A stretch of DNA of 37,714 nt from Oscillospiraceae bacterium. Lineage in GTDB: Bacteria > Bacillota > Clostridia > Oscillospirales > Oscillospiraceae. The stretch is from the NCBI GenBank assembly GCA_017419715.1, contig JAFOKO010000133.1, forward strand, positions 1 to 37,714. The letters run 5' to 3'. The notes below the pieces were generated by a model. It made no database searches, was not told the DNA's origin, and saw only the letters and a program-made list of their open reading frames with translations. Position 1 is the stretch's first letter. The number at the start of each line of letters is the position of its first letter. The translations under genes were made by a program, and so were the position numbers. Below, piece by piece: positions 8,987-18,311 of this stretch.

Positions 8987-9490
8987 ATGGCAACCAGAAA
9001 AATCATCACGGAAGGAAATCCGACCCTGTCCAAAATATGCCGTCCGGTTACTTCCTTTGACGAGCGCCTTGCTACCTTGATCGACGATATGAAGGAAACG
9101 GTGGTACAGGCCAATGGGATCGGCCTGGCCGCTCCACAGGTAGGCGTGCTGCGAAGAGTTGTGGTGGTGGATCTGGGCGAGGAGATCATCGAACTGGTCA
9201 ATCCGAAGATCCTGAAGCAATCCGGCGAACAGGACGGTCTGGAGGGCTGCCTCAGCGTCCCGGGGCAATTCGGCATGGTGAAGCGCCCGAACTATGTGAA
9301 GCTGGAGGCCCAGGACCGGCACGGAGACTGGTACGAATACGAAGGGGAAGAGCTGATTGCTCGCTGCTTCTGCCATGAGCTGGAGCATCTGGACGGCCAT
9401 CTCTACACCGAGCGGGCCTATCGAATGCTAACGCGGGAGGAATACGAAGAGCTGATGCAGCAAGAGCAGGAGCAGGAGGAGCAGGTATGA
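8987..9490 (+). CDS. def: Peptide deformylase
   Basis: Deformylase removes the formyl group from N-terminal formyl-methionine of nascent proteins and needs a bound divalent metal. All three family motifs are present: GIGLAAPQVG, EGCLSVPG with the metal-binding Cys, and HELEH at 130-134. The 167-residue protein ends in an acidic, Gln/Glu-rich tail (EEYEELMQQEQEQEEQV) that is not part of the catalytic fold. Its stop overlaps the fmt start as ATGA, coupling the two opposed activities on formyl-methionine. Confidence 0.95.
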   Translation: MATRKIITEGNPTLSKICRPVTSFDERLATLIDDMKETVVQANGIGLAAPQVGVLRRVVVVDLGEEIIELVNPKILKQSGEQDGLEGCLSVPGQFGMVKRPNYVKLEAQDRHGDWYEYEGEELIARCFCHELEHLDGHLYTERAYRMLTREEYEELMQQEQEQEEQV

Positions 9491-10413
9491 GACTGGTCTT
9501 CATGGGAACGCCAGCGTTTGCCGCTTCCTGCCTGGCCGCTGTCCTGGAGACAAAGCATGAGGTGGTCGGCGTCTATACAAAACCGGACACCCCCAAAAAC
9601 AGCGGCATGAAGATGATCCCCTCTGAGGTCAAGGTCGTGGCACAGGCCCACGGCATTCCGGTCTATCAGCCCACGAGCTTCCGGGACGATGAGGTCTGTG
9701 AGACGCTAAAGGCGCTGGCCCCGGATCTGATCGTTGCGGTGGCCTATGGGAAGATCCTGCCCCAGCGGGTGCTGGACATTCCCTCCTTGGGATGCATCAA
9801 CATTCACGGAAGCATTCTGCCCGCCCTGCGCGGCTCCGCGCCTGTGCAGTGGGCGGTGCTTCAGGACCTTCCAGAAACCGGCGTCACGGCCATGTATCTG
9901 AATGCCGGAATGGACGAGGGCGATATCATCGACCTGCGCACCACGCCGATTGGGGAATATGAAACGGCCGGGGAGCTGATGGACCGCCTGGCAAGCCTTG
10001 GCGCCGCCTTGCTGCAGGATACCCTGGCGGCGATCGAAGCCGGGACGGCTTCCCGCACCCCACAGGATCCCGCCCTTGCGAGTTATGCGCCGATGCTTAC
10101 GAAGGAGCTTTCTCCCATTGACTGGAACCGCCCGGCCCGGGCCATTTTGGCTCAGATCCGTGGGCTGAATCCTTGGCCTGCCGCTACCGCGCGCCTCGGC
10201 GGCACCGAGTTCAAGATCTGGGAGGCTCGCGCTTACCCGGAGCTTTCCGATACAACACCCGGCACGCTGATCGGTTTGACCAAGAAGGGCCTTGCGGTAG
10301 CCTGCGGTGACGGTGCGATCTTGATCACAAAGCTGCAAGCGCCTGGCGGAAAGGCAATGCCCGCTGCCGACTATTTTCGCGGCCACCCGCTGCAGATGGA
10401 AAAGCCGGAATAA
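9487..10413 (+). CDS. fmt: Methionyl-tRNA formyltransferase
   Basis: Fmt formylates initiator Met-tRNA using 10-formyl-tetrahydrofolate. The 308-residue protein has the N-terminal formyltransferase fold with the signature NIHGSILPALRGSAP (catalytic Asn and His) and the C-terminal OB-like tRNA-binding domain. Length is normal. It is coupled to def by a 4-base overlap. No zinc metalloprotease gene follows, unlike many Clostridia. A 56-base gap leads to rsmB. Confidence 0.95.
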   Translation: MRLVFMGTPAFAASCLAAVLETKHEVVGVYTKPDTPKNSGMKMIPSEVKVVAQAHGIPVYQPTSFRDDEVCETLKALAPDLIVAVAYGKILPQRVLDIPSLGCINIHGSILPALRGSAPVQWAVLQDLPETGVTAMYLNAGMDEGDIIDLRTTPIGEYETAGELMDRLASLGAALLQDTLAAIEAGTASRTPQDPALASYAPMLTKELSPIDWNRPARAILAQIRGLNPWPAATARLGGTEFKIWEARAYPELSDTTPGTLIGLTKKGLAVACGDGAILITKLQAPGGKAMPAADYFRGHPLQMEKPE

Positions 10414-10469
10414 AAAGCAAAAGGCGTCGTCTTACGATAGGATATAGATCATGAATATAGGTATGTTAT

Positions 10470-11774
10470 ATGGGTGCGCGTGATTCTGCATTGCAGGTTT
10501 TGATCGCCTGCCGAAAGAACGGCGCATGGATGGATGCCGCGCTGAAGCAGCAGCTGGGAAAGGACCGCCTGGACCGCCGGGATGCGGCGCTGGCGACCCG
10601 TCTGTGCGCGGCTGTGATGCAAAACCGACTGCTGCTGGACGAATGGATCAGCCGGTATTTGAAGGGAAAGTTGTCCGATCTGCAGCCGGTGGTGTTGGAT
10701 ATTTTGCGGCTTGCGATCTGCCAGCTGCAATTCTTCAACAAGCTGCCGCCCTCCGCTGTGGTGGATGAGGCGGTGGGGCAGACCAAGCGCCTTGCCAATC
10801 CTCGCGCCGCCGGCCTTGTGAACGGTATGCTGCGCACAATGCTGCGTGACTCGTCCCGGCTGAGCCTGCCGGACGAGCTTTCTATTCGCTACAGCCACCC
10901 TCAGGCTCTGGTGGAGATTCTGCGGGAGAATCTGGGGGAAGAGCAGCTGGAAGCCCTGTTGCAGAGCCATAACCAGGCGCCTGCCGCCTGTGTGCAGGTC
11001 AACACGCTCCGGACGAGCCTGGAGGACTTGATCGCCTCCCTGGAGGCGGAGGGCATGAACGCGAAAGCGCATGCCTGGCTTCCCGATTGTCTGCTGCTCT
11101 CCGGCGGCGGGATCGAGCAGAGCGCCGCCTTCCGGGATGGGCTGTTCTATGTCCAGGACCCGGCTGCAAAGCTGGCCGGGATTGCCCTGGACCCCAGACC
11201 GGGAGAGCGTATTTTGGACTGCTGTGCCGCGCCTGGCGGCAAGAGTTTTGCCGCCGCCATTTGCATGCAGAACAGCGGTTCCGTGACGGCCTGCGACATT
11301 CACCCCCACAAGCTTGCCCTGCTGGAAGCCGGTGCAGCGCGTCTGGGAATTACCATTCTTTCTGCATTGGAACAGGATGCTTCCAGACCAAACCCTGCAT
11401 GGTCCGGGCGCTTCGACCGGATTATTGCAGATGTGCCTTGCTCAGGCTTGGGCGTGATCCGCAAAAAGCCGGATATTCGTTATAAGGATCTGGCGCCAAC
11501 GGAGCGGCTGCCGGAGATCCAGCGCCGCATTTTAGAGGCACAGGCCAGCCATCTGCACCCCGGCGGTACGCTCGTCTATTCCACTTGCACTATTTTGCGC
11601 CGGGAAAACGAGACCGTTGTGGAGGCGTTTTTAGCAGCGCACCCCGAGTTCTCCACGGTGCCGCTGGATCTGCCCGGCATCGGCCGGGTGGAATGCGGCA
11701 TGAAGACATTGCTGCCCCATACGGACGGCACAGATGGCTTTTTCATTGCCAAATTACAGAAACGACATGATTGA
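10470..11774 (+). CDS. rsmB: 16S rRNA (cytosine-967-C5)-methyltransferase RsmB
   Basis: RsmB methylates C967 of 16S rRNA with S-adenosylmethionine. The 434-residue protein has an N-terminal NusB-like RNA-binding domain (about 1-130), then the SAM-binding fold with LDCCAAPGGKS, and the two catalytic cysteines in PCSG (Cys324) and STCT (Cys373). The ATG at 10470 lacks a strong ribosome site. An upstream ATG in the same area (10451) lies in another frame, so 10470 is kept on the basis of the family N-terminus. It overlaps rlmN by 8 bases. Confidence 0.94.
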   Translation: MGARDSALQVLIACRKNGAWMDAALKQQLGKDRLDRRDAALATRLCAAVMQNRLLLDEWISRYLKGKLSDLQPVVLDILRLAICQLQFFNKLPPSAVVDEAVGQTKRLANPRAAGLVNGMLRTMLRDSSRLSLPDELSIRYSHPQALVEILRENLGEEQLEALLQSHNQAPAACVQVNTLRTSLEDLIASLEAEGMNAKAHAWLPDCLLLSGGGIEQSAAFRDGLFYVQDPAAKLAGIALDPRPGERILDCCAAPGGKSFAAAICMQNSGSVTACDIHPHKLALLEAGAARLGITILSALEQDASRPNPAWSGRFDRIIADVPCSGLGVIRKKPDIRYKDLAPTERLPEIQRRILEAQASHLHPGGTLVYSTCTILRRENETVVEAFLAAHPEFSTVPLDLPGIGRVECGMKTLLPHTDGTDGFFIAKLQKRHD

Positions 11775-12795
11775 GATCAAAACACTGAATCTTTCTGAAC
11801 TGAAAACCGCGCTAACAGAGCTGGGGCAGCCCGCCTTTCGGGCCAAACAGGTCTACACCTGGCTGCACCGGGGAGTCCGCTCCTTTGAGGAGATGACCGA
11901 CTTGCCCAAAACGCTGCGGCAGAGCTTGGCCCAGCATTATCTGTTGACCGCGCCGGTGCCGATCCGCCGCCAGGAATCCAAGCTGGATGGCACCATCAAG
12001 TACCTTTGGCAGCTCCACGACGGCAATTGCGTGGAGACAGTATTGATGCGCTATCACCACGGCAATACCGTATGCATCTCTTCGGAGGTCGGTTGCGCCA
12101 TGGGCTGTGCCTTCTGCGCTTCCACCATTGGAGGCCTGGTGCGCCGCCTCTCCGCCGGTGAAATGCTGGATGAGGTGCTATTTACCGAGCTGGATTCCGG
12201 GCAGACGGTGTCCAACATCGTGCTGATGGGGATCGGAGAACCGCTGGATAACTATGATACGGTTTGCCGCTTCCTGGAATTGGTCAACAGCGAGGCGGGC
12301 ATGAATATCGGCATGCGCCATATCAGCCTGTCCACCTGCGGCATCGTGCCTCGGATCCTGGAGCTTGCGGAGAGCAGGCTGCAGTTGACCCTCTCCGTTA
12401 GCCTCCATGCGCCGGACAATGAAACGCGTAGCAAGATCATGCCGGTCAACCGCCGCTGGCCTGTGGAGGAACTGCTTTCTGCCTGCCGTAGCTATTACGA
12501 GAAAACCGGACGGCGGATCTCCTTCGAGTACGCCATGATCCGGGATGTCAATGATTCACCGGCTTCCGCCCGGCTCCTGCTGGAGAAGCTCAAGGGCCTA
12601 CCGGCCCATGTGAATCTGATTCCGCTGAATCATGTGGAGGAAAGCCCTCTGCAACCCAGTGACCGGGGAACGGTCCTGCGCTTTCAAAAGCTTCTGGAGG
12701 AGCACGGCGTCACCTGCACGGTGCGAAGGACCCTGGGCGGGGACATTGACGCCTCCTGCGGGCAGCTGCGGAGAAAGCATACGCAACAAGCGTGA
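11767..12795 (+). CDS. rlmN: Dual-specificity 23S rRNA/tRNA adenine-C2 methyltransferase RlmN
   Basis: RlmN is a radical-SAM enzyme that makes 2-methyladenosine at 23S rRNA A2503 and in some tRNAs, supporting translational accuracy. The 342-residue protein has the CxxxCxxC iron-sulfur motif at Cys110, 114 and 117 (CAMGCAFC), the GIGEPL SAM segment, and the C-terminal catalytic Cys in DIDASCGQLR. The ATG at 11767 overlaps the end of rsmB and gives the usual N-terminus. It is followed closely by the phosphatase gene. Confidence 0.95.
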   Translation: MIEIKTLNLSELKTALTELGQPAFRAKQVYTWLHRGVRSFEEMTDLPKTLRQSLAQHYLLTAPVPIRRQESKLDGTIKYLWQLHDGNCVETVLMRYHHGNTVCISSEVGCAMGCAFCASTIGGLVRRLSAGEMLDEVLFTELDSGQTVSNIVLMGIGEPLDNYDTVCRFLELVNSEAGMNIGMRHISLSTCGIVPRILELAESRLQLTLSVSLHAPDNETRSKIMPVNRRWPVEELLSACRSYYEKTGRRISFEYAMIRDVNDSPASARLLLEKLKGLPAHVNLIPLNHVEESPLQPSDRGTVLRFQKLLEEHGVTCTVRRTLGGDIDASCGQLRRKHTQQA

Positions 12796-12851
12796 TGAAA
12801 ATGAGAATTCCGGCGGCGGTGACGCGTCGGAAGGGAAAGGAGCCTTGCCGT

Positions 12852-13583
12852 ATGGAAGCTTGGGGCTTGACCGATCCTGGTCTGGTTCGCTCTGAAAATC
12901 AGGATTATTATCTGCTGCAAGAGCTGGGGGCCTACGATCTCCTTGCCGTCGTCTGTGACGGCATGGGGGGCGCAAAATCCGGCAATGTGGCCAGTCGTCT
13001 GGCCGCCCAGGTTTTTGTAGATGAGATCAAACGCGGATACCGCGCCGGCATGAGCCAGGAGCAGGCGGATTATCTGCTGCGCACCGCAGTTTCGATTGCC
13101 AATACGGCTGTTTTTGAGAATGCCCAATTAAATGAGGAAATGAACGGCATGGGCACCACATTGGTCGCGGTGCTGATCGTCGGCAAGCGCGCTTATTTTG
13201 CCAATGTTGGTGACAGCCGAGGCTATTTGATGAACCGGCAGGGGATCCAACGGGTCACTGTGGACCATTCCCTGGTGGAGCTGATGGTGCAGCGGGGCGA
13301 ACTGAGCTCTGAGCAGGCAAAGACCTATCCGGGCAAGAACTTCATCACCCGCGCCATCGGGACCGAACCGCAGGTTGTCTGTGACCTGTTCACTGCCGCG
13401 TTGCGGCAGGGAGACTGCATCCTGCTCTGCAGCGACGGCCTAACGAACCACCTGGCCGACCAGGAACTGCTGTTTGAAGTGATTCACGGCATCAGAAAGC
13501 AGGACTGCTGCCAGCGCCTGCTGGGAATCGCAAAGGAACGCGGCGCGCCGGATAATGTGACCGTGGTTCTGATCGCCTACTGA
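12852..13583 (+). CDS. prpC: PP2C-type Ser/Thr protein phosphatase (PrpC/Stp)
   Basis: This metal-dependent phosphatase reverses the phosphorylation made by the adjacent PASTA kinase. At 243 residues it is close to Bacillus PrpC (254). PP2C motifs are all present: RSENQD, CDGMGG, GTTL, NVGDSRGY, CSDGLTNHL and PDNVTVVL. The ATG at 12852 is preferred because AAAGGAG (12836-12842) lies 9 bases upstream and the protein begins MEAWGLTDPG. A GTG at 12792 overlapping the rlmN stop would add 20 residues not seen in the family. prkC follows after 16 bases. Confidence 0.94.
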   Translation: MEAWGLTDPGLVRSENQDYYLLQELGAYDLLAVVCDGMGGAKSGNVASRLAAQVFVDEIKRGYRAGMSQEQADYLLRTAVSIANTAVFENAQLNEEMNGMGTTLVAVLIVGKRAYFANVGDSRGYLMNRQGIQRVTVDHSLVELMVQRGELSSEQAKTYPGKNFITRAIGTEPQVVCDLFTAALRQGDCILLCSDGLTNHLADQELLFEVIHGIRKQDCCQRLLGIAKERGAPDNVTVVLIAY

Positions 13584-13599
13584 GCTGAAAGGGAGAATC

Positions 13600-15627
13600 A
13601 TGATGGAAAAATACATTGGAATGATTCTGGACGGACGGTATGAGATCCTGGAGATCATCGGCGTCGGAGGCATGGCCGTCGTGTATAAAGCCATGGATCA
13701 CCGCTTGAACCGTCTTGTTGCAGTGAAAATATTAAAAGACGACTATCTGAACGACGCGGAATTCCGCCGCCGTTTTCACGGGGAGTCTCAGGCCGTTGCC
13801 ATGATGTCTCACCCGAATATTGTGAGTGTCTATGATGTGTCCAAAAACGACGAACTGGACTACATCGTCATGGAGTTGATCGACGGGATCACTCTGAAGC
13901 AGTATATGGACCAGCACTCGCCGCTGTCCTGGCGGGAGACCCTGCATTTTGCCATGCAGATCGCCAAGGCCCTGGAGCATGCCCACAGCCGGAGCATCAT
14001 CCACCGGGACATCAAGCCGCATAATGTGATGATCCTCAAGGACGGCAGCGTCAAGGTGGCTGATTTTGGCATTGCCCGCATCGCCTCCTCCACCAACACC
14101 TTGACCAAAGAAGCGCTGGGCTCTGTGCACTACATCTCGCCCGAGCAGGCAAAGGGTGCCCGAGTGGATAACCGCTCTGATATCTACTCCCTCGGCGTGG
14201 TCATGTATGAAATGCTCACGGGCCGTCCGCCCTATGACGGCGAAACACCGGTCAGCGTGGCCATTCAGCATATCAACGGGACCCCCCTTTCTCCTTCCTT
14301 GCTCAACAGCGATATTCCCACCGGCCTGGAGCAGATCACCATGCACGCGATGTGCTCCGACTTGAACATCCGGTATTTCACCATCACCGATATGCTGAAG
14401 GATATGGAGGAATTCCGCAAAAATCCCACCATTCGCTTTACTTTCCTGCCGAACGGAGGCGCGTCCAACAACGCGGGCAATGCCCGGGTGCAGCCTGCAA
14501 ATCAGCCGGGCCTCAGCAACCGGCAGAATGAATTGAAACGGGAATATGAGCGCCAGGACCGGGAGGAGCGTCGTAGACGGGGCTGGATGATCGCCGCCAT
14601 CTCCCTGGCATCGCTGTTCTTGATCGGTCTGCTGTTTCTGCTGCTGATGCAGCCCGACGACGAAGAGCTCCCTGTGGAGACAAGCTCGGCCCCAGTAAGC
14701 ACGGTCCCCAGCGCGGTCCGTATCCCACAGCTCGTTGGTTACATCTACGAGGAAATCCAGCCGGAGAGCTACCCCTATTTGAAGCTTGTCGCCAACGAGA
14801 GTTCCTACATCTATAACGATAAATGGCCCGCCGGTGTGATTTGCGATCAGAAGCCCGGCGTGGGAGAAAGCGTCCCTCCCGGAACGGAGGTTTTCGTCTA
14901 CATTTCCCTGGGCGAGCAGACCGACGCCATGCCGAAGTTGACCGGTTACTCTGCAGAAAACGCCGCCAGCCTGCTGAAGGCCCTTCACATTCAGCTCACC
15001 ATTCTAACGGAAAAAGAATACAGCGACGATATCCCGGAAGGACGCGTGGTGCGAACCGACCCCGAGGATGGGACGGAGCTGAAAAACGGCCAGGTCGTGA
15101 CAGTCTATATCAGCATGGGAAAAGAGGTCAAAACCCAGAAAGTTCCCGATGTGATGGGCTCGTCTCTGTCCAACGCAAACTCGGCGATCACCGGCAGAAA
15201 TCTGGAAATTACCGTAAAAGAGGAGTACAGCAGCACGGTTTCGGAGGGATATGTCATTTCACAGTCTCCCAACGCCGGAACAGAGCTGGAAGAGGGCAGC
15301 ACGGTCACGGTTGTCGTCTCCAAGGGCAAGCAGACCATTACAGTCCCCAGCGTCGTGGGTTACGGGGATACGGAAGCCATTGAAAAGTTGGACGCGCTCG
15401 ACTTGAATGCGAAGAGCGAGACGGAGTACGATGAGAGTGTCCCTGTGGGCATGGTGATCCGGCAGAGCCCGGAAGCCAATACAGAGGTCTTGCCGGACAG
15501 CACTGTGATCTTGACGGTCTCCCTGGGGCCGACCCCGCCGCCTCCCACACAGCCGCCTGCATCCAGCGAAGCGGAAGAACCCTCCAACGAACCAACAGAA
15601 GCTTCTCAGGAACAAAGCAATCCTTAA
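13600..15627 (+). CDS. prkC: PASTA-domain Ser/Thr protein kinase (PrkC/Stk)
   Basis: This membrane kinase senses peptidoglycan fragments and regulates growth, division and, in Bacillus, spore germination. The 675-residue protein has a Hanks-type kinase domain in residues 1-270 with GVGGMAVVYK, VAVKIL, HRDIKPHNVMI, DFGIAR and SPEQAKG all intact. A basic linker is followed by one membrane helix at about 331-350. Outside lie four PASTA repeats at about 373-440, 442-511, 513-579 and 581-648, and a Pro/Ser/Glu-rich tail. ATG at 13600 or 13603 are both possible behind AAAGGGA. Pairing with prpC and rsgA is the standard Bacillota arrangement. Confidence 0.96.
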   Translation: MMEKYIGMILDGRYEILEIIGVGGMAVVYKAMDHRLNRLVAVKILKDDYLNDAEFRRRFHGESQAVAMMSHPNIVSVYDVSKNDELDYIVMELIDGITLKQYMDQHSPLSWRETLHFAMQIAKALEHAHSRSIIHRDIKPHNVMILKDGSVKVADFGIARIASSTNTLTKEALGSVHYISPEQAKGARVDNRSDIYSLGVVMYEMLTGRPPYDGETPVSVAIQHINGTPLSPSLLNSDIPTGLEQITMHAMCSDLNIRYFTITDMLKDMEEFRKNPTIRFTFLPNGGASNNAGNARVQPANQPGLSNRQNELKREYERQDREERRRRGWMIAAISLASLFLIGLLFLLLMQPDDEELPVETSSAPVSTVPSAVRIPQLVGYIYEEIQPESYPYLKLVANESSYIYNDKWPAGVICDQKPGVGESVPPGTEVFVYISLGEQTDAMPKLTGYSAENAASLLKALHIQLTILTEKEYSDDIPEGRVVRTDPEDGTELKNGQVVTVYISMGKEVKTQKVPDVMGSSLSNANSAITGRNLEITVKEEYSSTVSEGYVISQSPNAGTELEEGSTVTVVVSKGKQTITVPSVVGYGDTEAIEKLDALDLNAKSETEYDESVPVGMVIRQSPEANTEVLPDSTVILTVSLGPTPPPPTQPPASSEAEEPSNEPTEASQEQSNP

Positions 15628-15641
15628 TATGGAGCATGGAC

Positions 15642-16529
15642 ATGGAGCAGATGAAAGGGATCATCATAAAAGCCCTATCCGGGTTTTACTATGTATCTGC
15701 AGACAATCAAATCTTTGAATGCCGCGCCAGAGGAAAGTTCCGCAAGACGGGCGAATCTCCACTGGTCGGCGATTGGGTTACCATTCTTCCCGAAGGAGCT
15801 CAGAAGGGAACAGTGGAAGGCATCCTGCCTCGAAAAAACAGTTTCCTGCGTCCTTCGGTGGCCAATCTGGATGCGCTGGTCATCCTTGCCTCCTGTTCGA
15901 TTCCGGTCACGGAACCTTTCTTAATCGACCGTATGCTTGCCATTGCCATCCGGCAGGGCGTGGAGGCGCTGATCTGCGTGAATAAGACGGATCTGAGCGC
16001 TCCGGAGCCCCTGGCAGATATCTACCGCGCCTCCGGCTTTGCCGTGGTTTGCACCAGCGCGGAAACCGGGGCGGGAATTGAGAACCTGCACGCTTTGATC
16101 CGTGGAAAAACCGTGGCGTTTACCGGTAATTCCGGCGTCGGGAAAAGCGCGATCCTCTCCCGCCTTTGCCCCTCCCGGCCAATCGAGACGGGCGAAGTCT
16201 CGCAAAAGCTGGGGCGCGGCAGGCATACTACCCGCCATGTGGAGCTTTATCCCATCGGGGACGATACTTATGTCGCCGACACACCGGGTTTTTCCTCCTT
16301 TGATCTGGAACAGATGGACGCCATTCCCAAGGAAGAACTGCAAATCCTCTTTCCGGACTTTCGACCCTACCTGGGGCAATGCCGTTTCCCAGACTGCTCC
16401 CACCGCAAGGAACCCGACTGCGGAGTGCTGGCCGCGGTCGCCCGCGGCGATATCTGCCTTTCCCGTTACAAGAGTTATTTGCGGCTGTATGAGGCAGCCA
16501 TGCAGATCAAGCCCTGGGAACAAAAATAA
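15642..16529 (+). CDS. rsgA: Ribosome small subunit-dependent GTPase A
   Basis: RsgA (YloQ/YjeQ) is a circularly permuted GTPase that checks late 30S subunit assembly. The protein has an N-terminal OB fold (about 1-65), the permuted GTPase motif order NKTD first, then the P-loop GNSGVGKS at 162-169, then DTPGF, and a C-terminal zinc-binding module (CRFPDCSHRKEPDC). Start choice is uncertain: GGAG (15631-15634) is 7 bases before the ATG at 15642 but only 1 base before the ATG at 15636. In Bacillus rpe and thiN follow; here sporulation genes do. Confidence 0.93.
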   Translation: MEQMKGIIIKALSGFYYVSADNQIFECRARGKFRKTGESPLVGDWVTILPEGAQKGTVEGILPRKNSFLRPSVANLDALVILASCSIPVTEPFLIDRMLAIAIRQGVEALICVNKTDLSAPEPLADIYRASGFAVVCTSAETGAGIENLHALIRGKTVAFTGNSGVGKSAILSRLCPSRPIETGEVSQKLGRGRHTTRHVELYPIGDDTYVADTPGFSSFDLEQMDAIPKEELQILFPDFRPYLGQCRFPDCSHRKEPDCGVLAAVARGDICLSRYKSYLRLYEAAMQIKPWEQK

Positions 16530-16542
16530 AATCTGGCAGTAT

Positions 16543-16588
16543 GATCCTGCCGCCTTCCGCATAGGCTTTTCCGGAAGGCGGTGGGATC
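16543..16588 (+). other. Strong hairpin after rsgA, ending at a micro-ORF start codon
   Basis: Arms 16543-16559 and 16572-16588 pair over 17 positions with two mismatches, around a 12-base loop. The run that follows is only moderately T-rich, so as a rho-independent terminator it would be weak. The right arm contains GGAAGGCGGTGGG, the only ribosome-site-like sequence before the ATG at 16589, so the stem may instead mask a start. Both readings are inference. Confidence 0.5.
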
Positions 16589-16729
16589 ATGTTTCATTGT
16601 AATCGCACGCTGTGCCGACCGCTTTTGTGGGCCGGCGCGGCATTTTTGATTTCTGCGCTGATTGCTTCGTTTTGGATCAGCTTTTTATTGGGTGGGCTGT
16701 TGATCACGCTGTCCCTGCTATCCTGGTGA
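16589..16729 (+). CDS. Putative 46-residue hydrophobic membrane micro-protein
   Basis: A short open frame begins with an ATG directly after the hairpin and encodes a Cys/Arg-containing head (MFHCNRTLCRPLLW) followed by an almost continuous hydrophobic stretch with one or two membrane helices, ending in LLSW. It lies 76 bases before sipL on the same strand. Small membrane proteins are common in sporulation operons, but I do not recognise a family, and a frame of this length can occur by chance. The hydrophobic pattern argues mildly for a real gene. Confidence 0.4.
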   Translation: MFHCNRTLCRPLLWAGAAFLISALIASFWISFLLGGLLITLSLLSW

Positions 16730-16805
16730 CAATGTGCAAAAGCAGGGACATGTTCCGCATCAGGAACGCATAAGTATAGATAGAACCTACAAGGAGGAAG
16801 CAGAA

Positions 16806-18311
16806 ATGGACATTCTTTTTCACGCGAAGTCGATCACATATCTGGCGGAAAAGCGATATGACGGGCTCAGGCAGGAACAGACAGGCGAGATCACCATACC
16901 GGAAACACGCCCGGAGCTGGGACGGGTGGTAGACTGCTTTGGCACGGTTCTGGTACAGAATCGGACGGCGGACAACGGGAGCGTTACCGTAAGCGGCGGG
17001 ATCCAGACCGGTGTGCTCTATGTGCCGGCGAGCGGGGAGGGCATCGAACGACTGGAGCTTTGGATCCCCTTTACCGTGACCAAAAAGATCCCCATCCAGC
17101 CGGATGCGATCGTGCACTACTGGGGCTGGCTCCGCTCCATCGACGCGAGATTCGTCAACAGTCGGAAGCTGCTGATCCGCGCCGACTTAGGCAGTGAGTT
17201 GACCGTGCTTACCCCAACGACCCTGGAGCTACAGCAGCTGGATTCCTGCCCGCAAGGGCTGGTTCTGAAAACGGAAACCTACCCCATGCGCTTGCCCTTG
17301 TGCGCTACGGAGAAAGAGGTCCGCATTGCGGACGAGGTGTTGATGCCGGAAGACGGACTTGGCATGGACCGGCTCTTGAAGGCACAGTGCTGGGTGGAAA
17401 TGGGGGATCGGCGGGTCCTTGGAGAACGGGCCATCTTCCAGGGCGAACTGAAGCTCCGTGTTATGGGCTTGACGGAAGACGGAGAGATCTATACCTGGAC
17501 CGGCGGGGTCCCGTTCTCCCAGTATGCAGACCTGGACAGCTCTATGGAGGAGGATTCCCATCTGGCGATCCAGCCGATCCTCAATCATGTAGAAATTGAC
17601 ACCGACGGACAGCCGGACAGCCGCCGCCTGCTGGTCAACGTAAGCTTTACGGCCCAAATCGTGCTCTGGGGGGATATCCCGATCACGCTGACCCAGGACG
17701 CCTATGCGCTGACCGGAGAATTCCGCCCGGAATGGCAGAGCTGCGAGCTCTCGGCCAGCCTTGACATCATGGAGACTGACTTGAGCCAAACGCTGGAGCT
17801 GCCGCCAGACGCGGTAAAGCTGCTCGACTTGACCCTGTTCCAGGACCAAGACCCCGGTGGAGCAGAAGAAGCCCGTGGAAGTCTGAGCATGAATGTCCTT
17901 TATTACGATGCAGATAGGAGCATTCAAAACAAGCTTCTGAAGCGGGAACTTCGCCTGGAACGGCGGGCTGATCCATCCGCCGACTGGCGCTGGCGTCTGC
18001 TGCCCGGCGAGGCAAAGCAGCAGGGCGGGCAACTCACGGTCAATCTTACGGCACAGCAGCAGTTTTGCCAGGCCAAAGCCATGCGAAATCTCAGCGGCGG
18101 GTCACTAACGCCCAAGACCATTACAGAGGGCCCGTCTTTGATCGTCCGTACAGCATCCGGCGATCTGTGGGAGATTGCGCGGGATCACGGCAGCACGGTT
18201 CGGGCCATTCAGACCGCGAATGAATTGGAGCAGCTCAGCTTGCCGGAGGAACGCCTGCTGCTGATTCCCGTTGGGCGCGGCGTGATTACCATGGAGGAGG
18301 TCTCGGAATGA
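16806..18311 (+). CDS. sipL: Spore morphogenetic protein SipL (SPOCS/DUF3794 and LysM domains)
   Basis: SipL binds SpoIVA and is needed for coat localisation around the forespore in Clostridia. The 501-residue protein contains an N-terminal region and central SPOCS (DUF3794) modules (about residues 30-150, and further repeats to about 420), and a C-terminal LysM-like domain (about 440-495, with GDLWEIARDHGSTV). AAGGAGG (16791-16797) sits 8 bases before the ATG. A GCATAAGTAT box at about 16768-16777 resembles a SigE -10, but no firm -35 is seen. The stop overlaps spoIVA by 4 bases (ATGA), so the two partner proteins are co-translated. Confidence 0.88.
   Translation: MDILFHAKSITYLAEKRYDGLRQEQTGEITIPETRPELGRVVDCFGTVLVQNRTADNGSVTVSGGIQTGVLYVPASGEGIERLELWIPFTVTKKIPIQPDAIVHYWGWLRSIDARFVNSRKLLIRADLGSELTVLTPTTLELQQLDSCPQGLVLKTETYPMRLPLCATEKEVRIADEVLMPEDGLGMDRLLKAQCWVEMGDRRVLGERAIFQGELKLRVMGLTEDGEIYTWTGGVPFSQYADLDSSMEEDSHLAIQPILNHVEIDTDGQPDSRRLLVNVSFTAQIVLWGDIPITLTQDAYALTGEFRPEWQSCELSASLDIMETDLSQTLELPPDAVKLLDLTLFQDQDPGGAEEARGSLSMNVLYYDADRSIQNKLLKRELRLERRADPSADWRWRLLPGEAKQQGGQLTVNLTAQQQFCQAKAMRNLSGGSLTPKTITEGPSLIVRTASGDLWEIARDHGSTVRAIQTANELEQLSLPEERLLLIPVGRGVITMEEVSE

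Noticed and set aside
13732..14988. 418-codon minus-strand frame opposite prkC
   Set aside because: It is a mirror of the kinase coding strand in GC-rich DNA, with no family resemblance.
16768..16777. GCATAAGTAT as a firm SigE promoter for sipL
   Set aside because: The -10 resemblance is partial and no matching -35 is visible at the right distance; mentioned only as a possibility.
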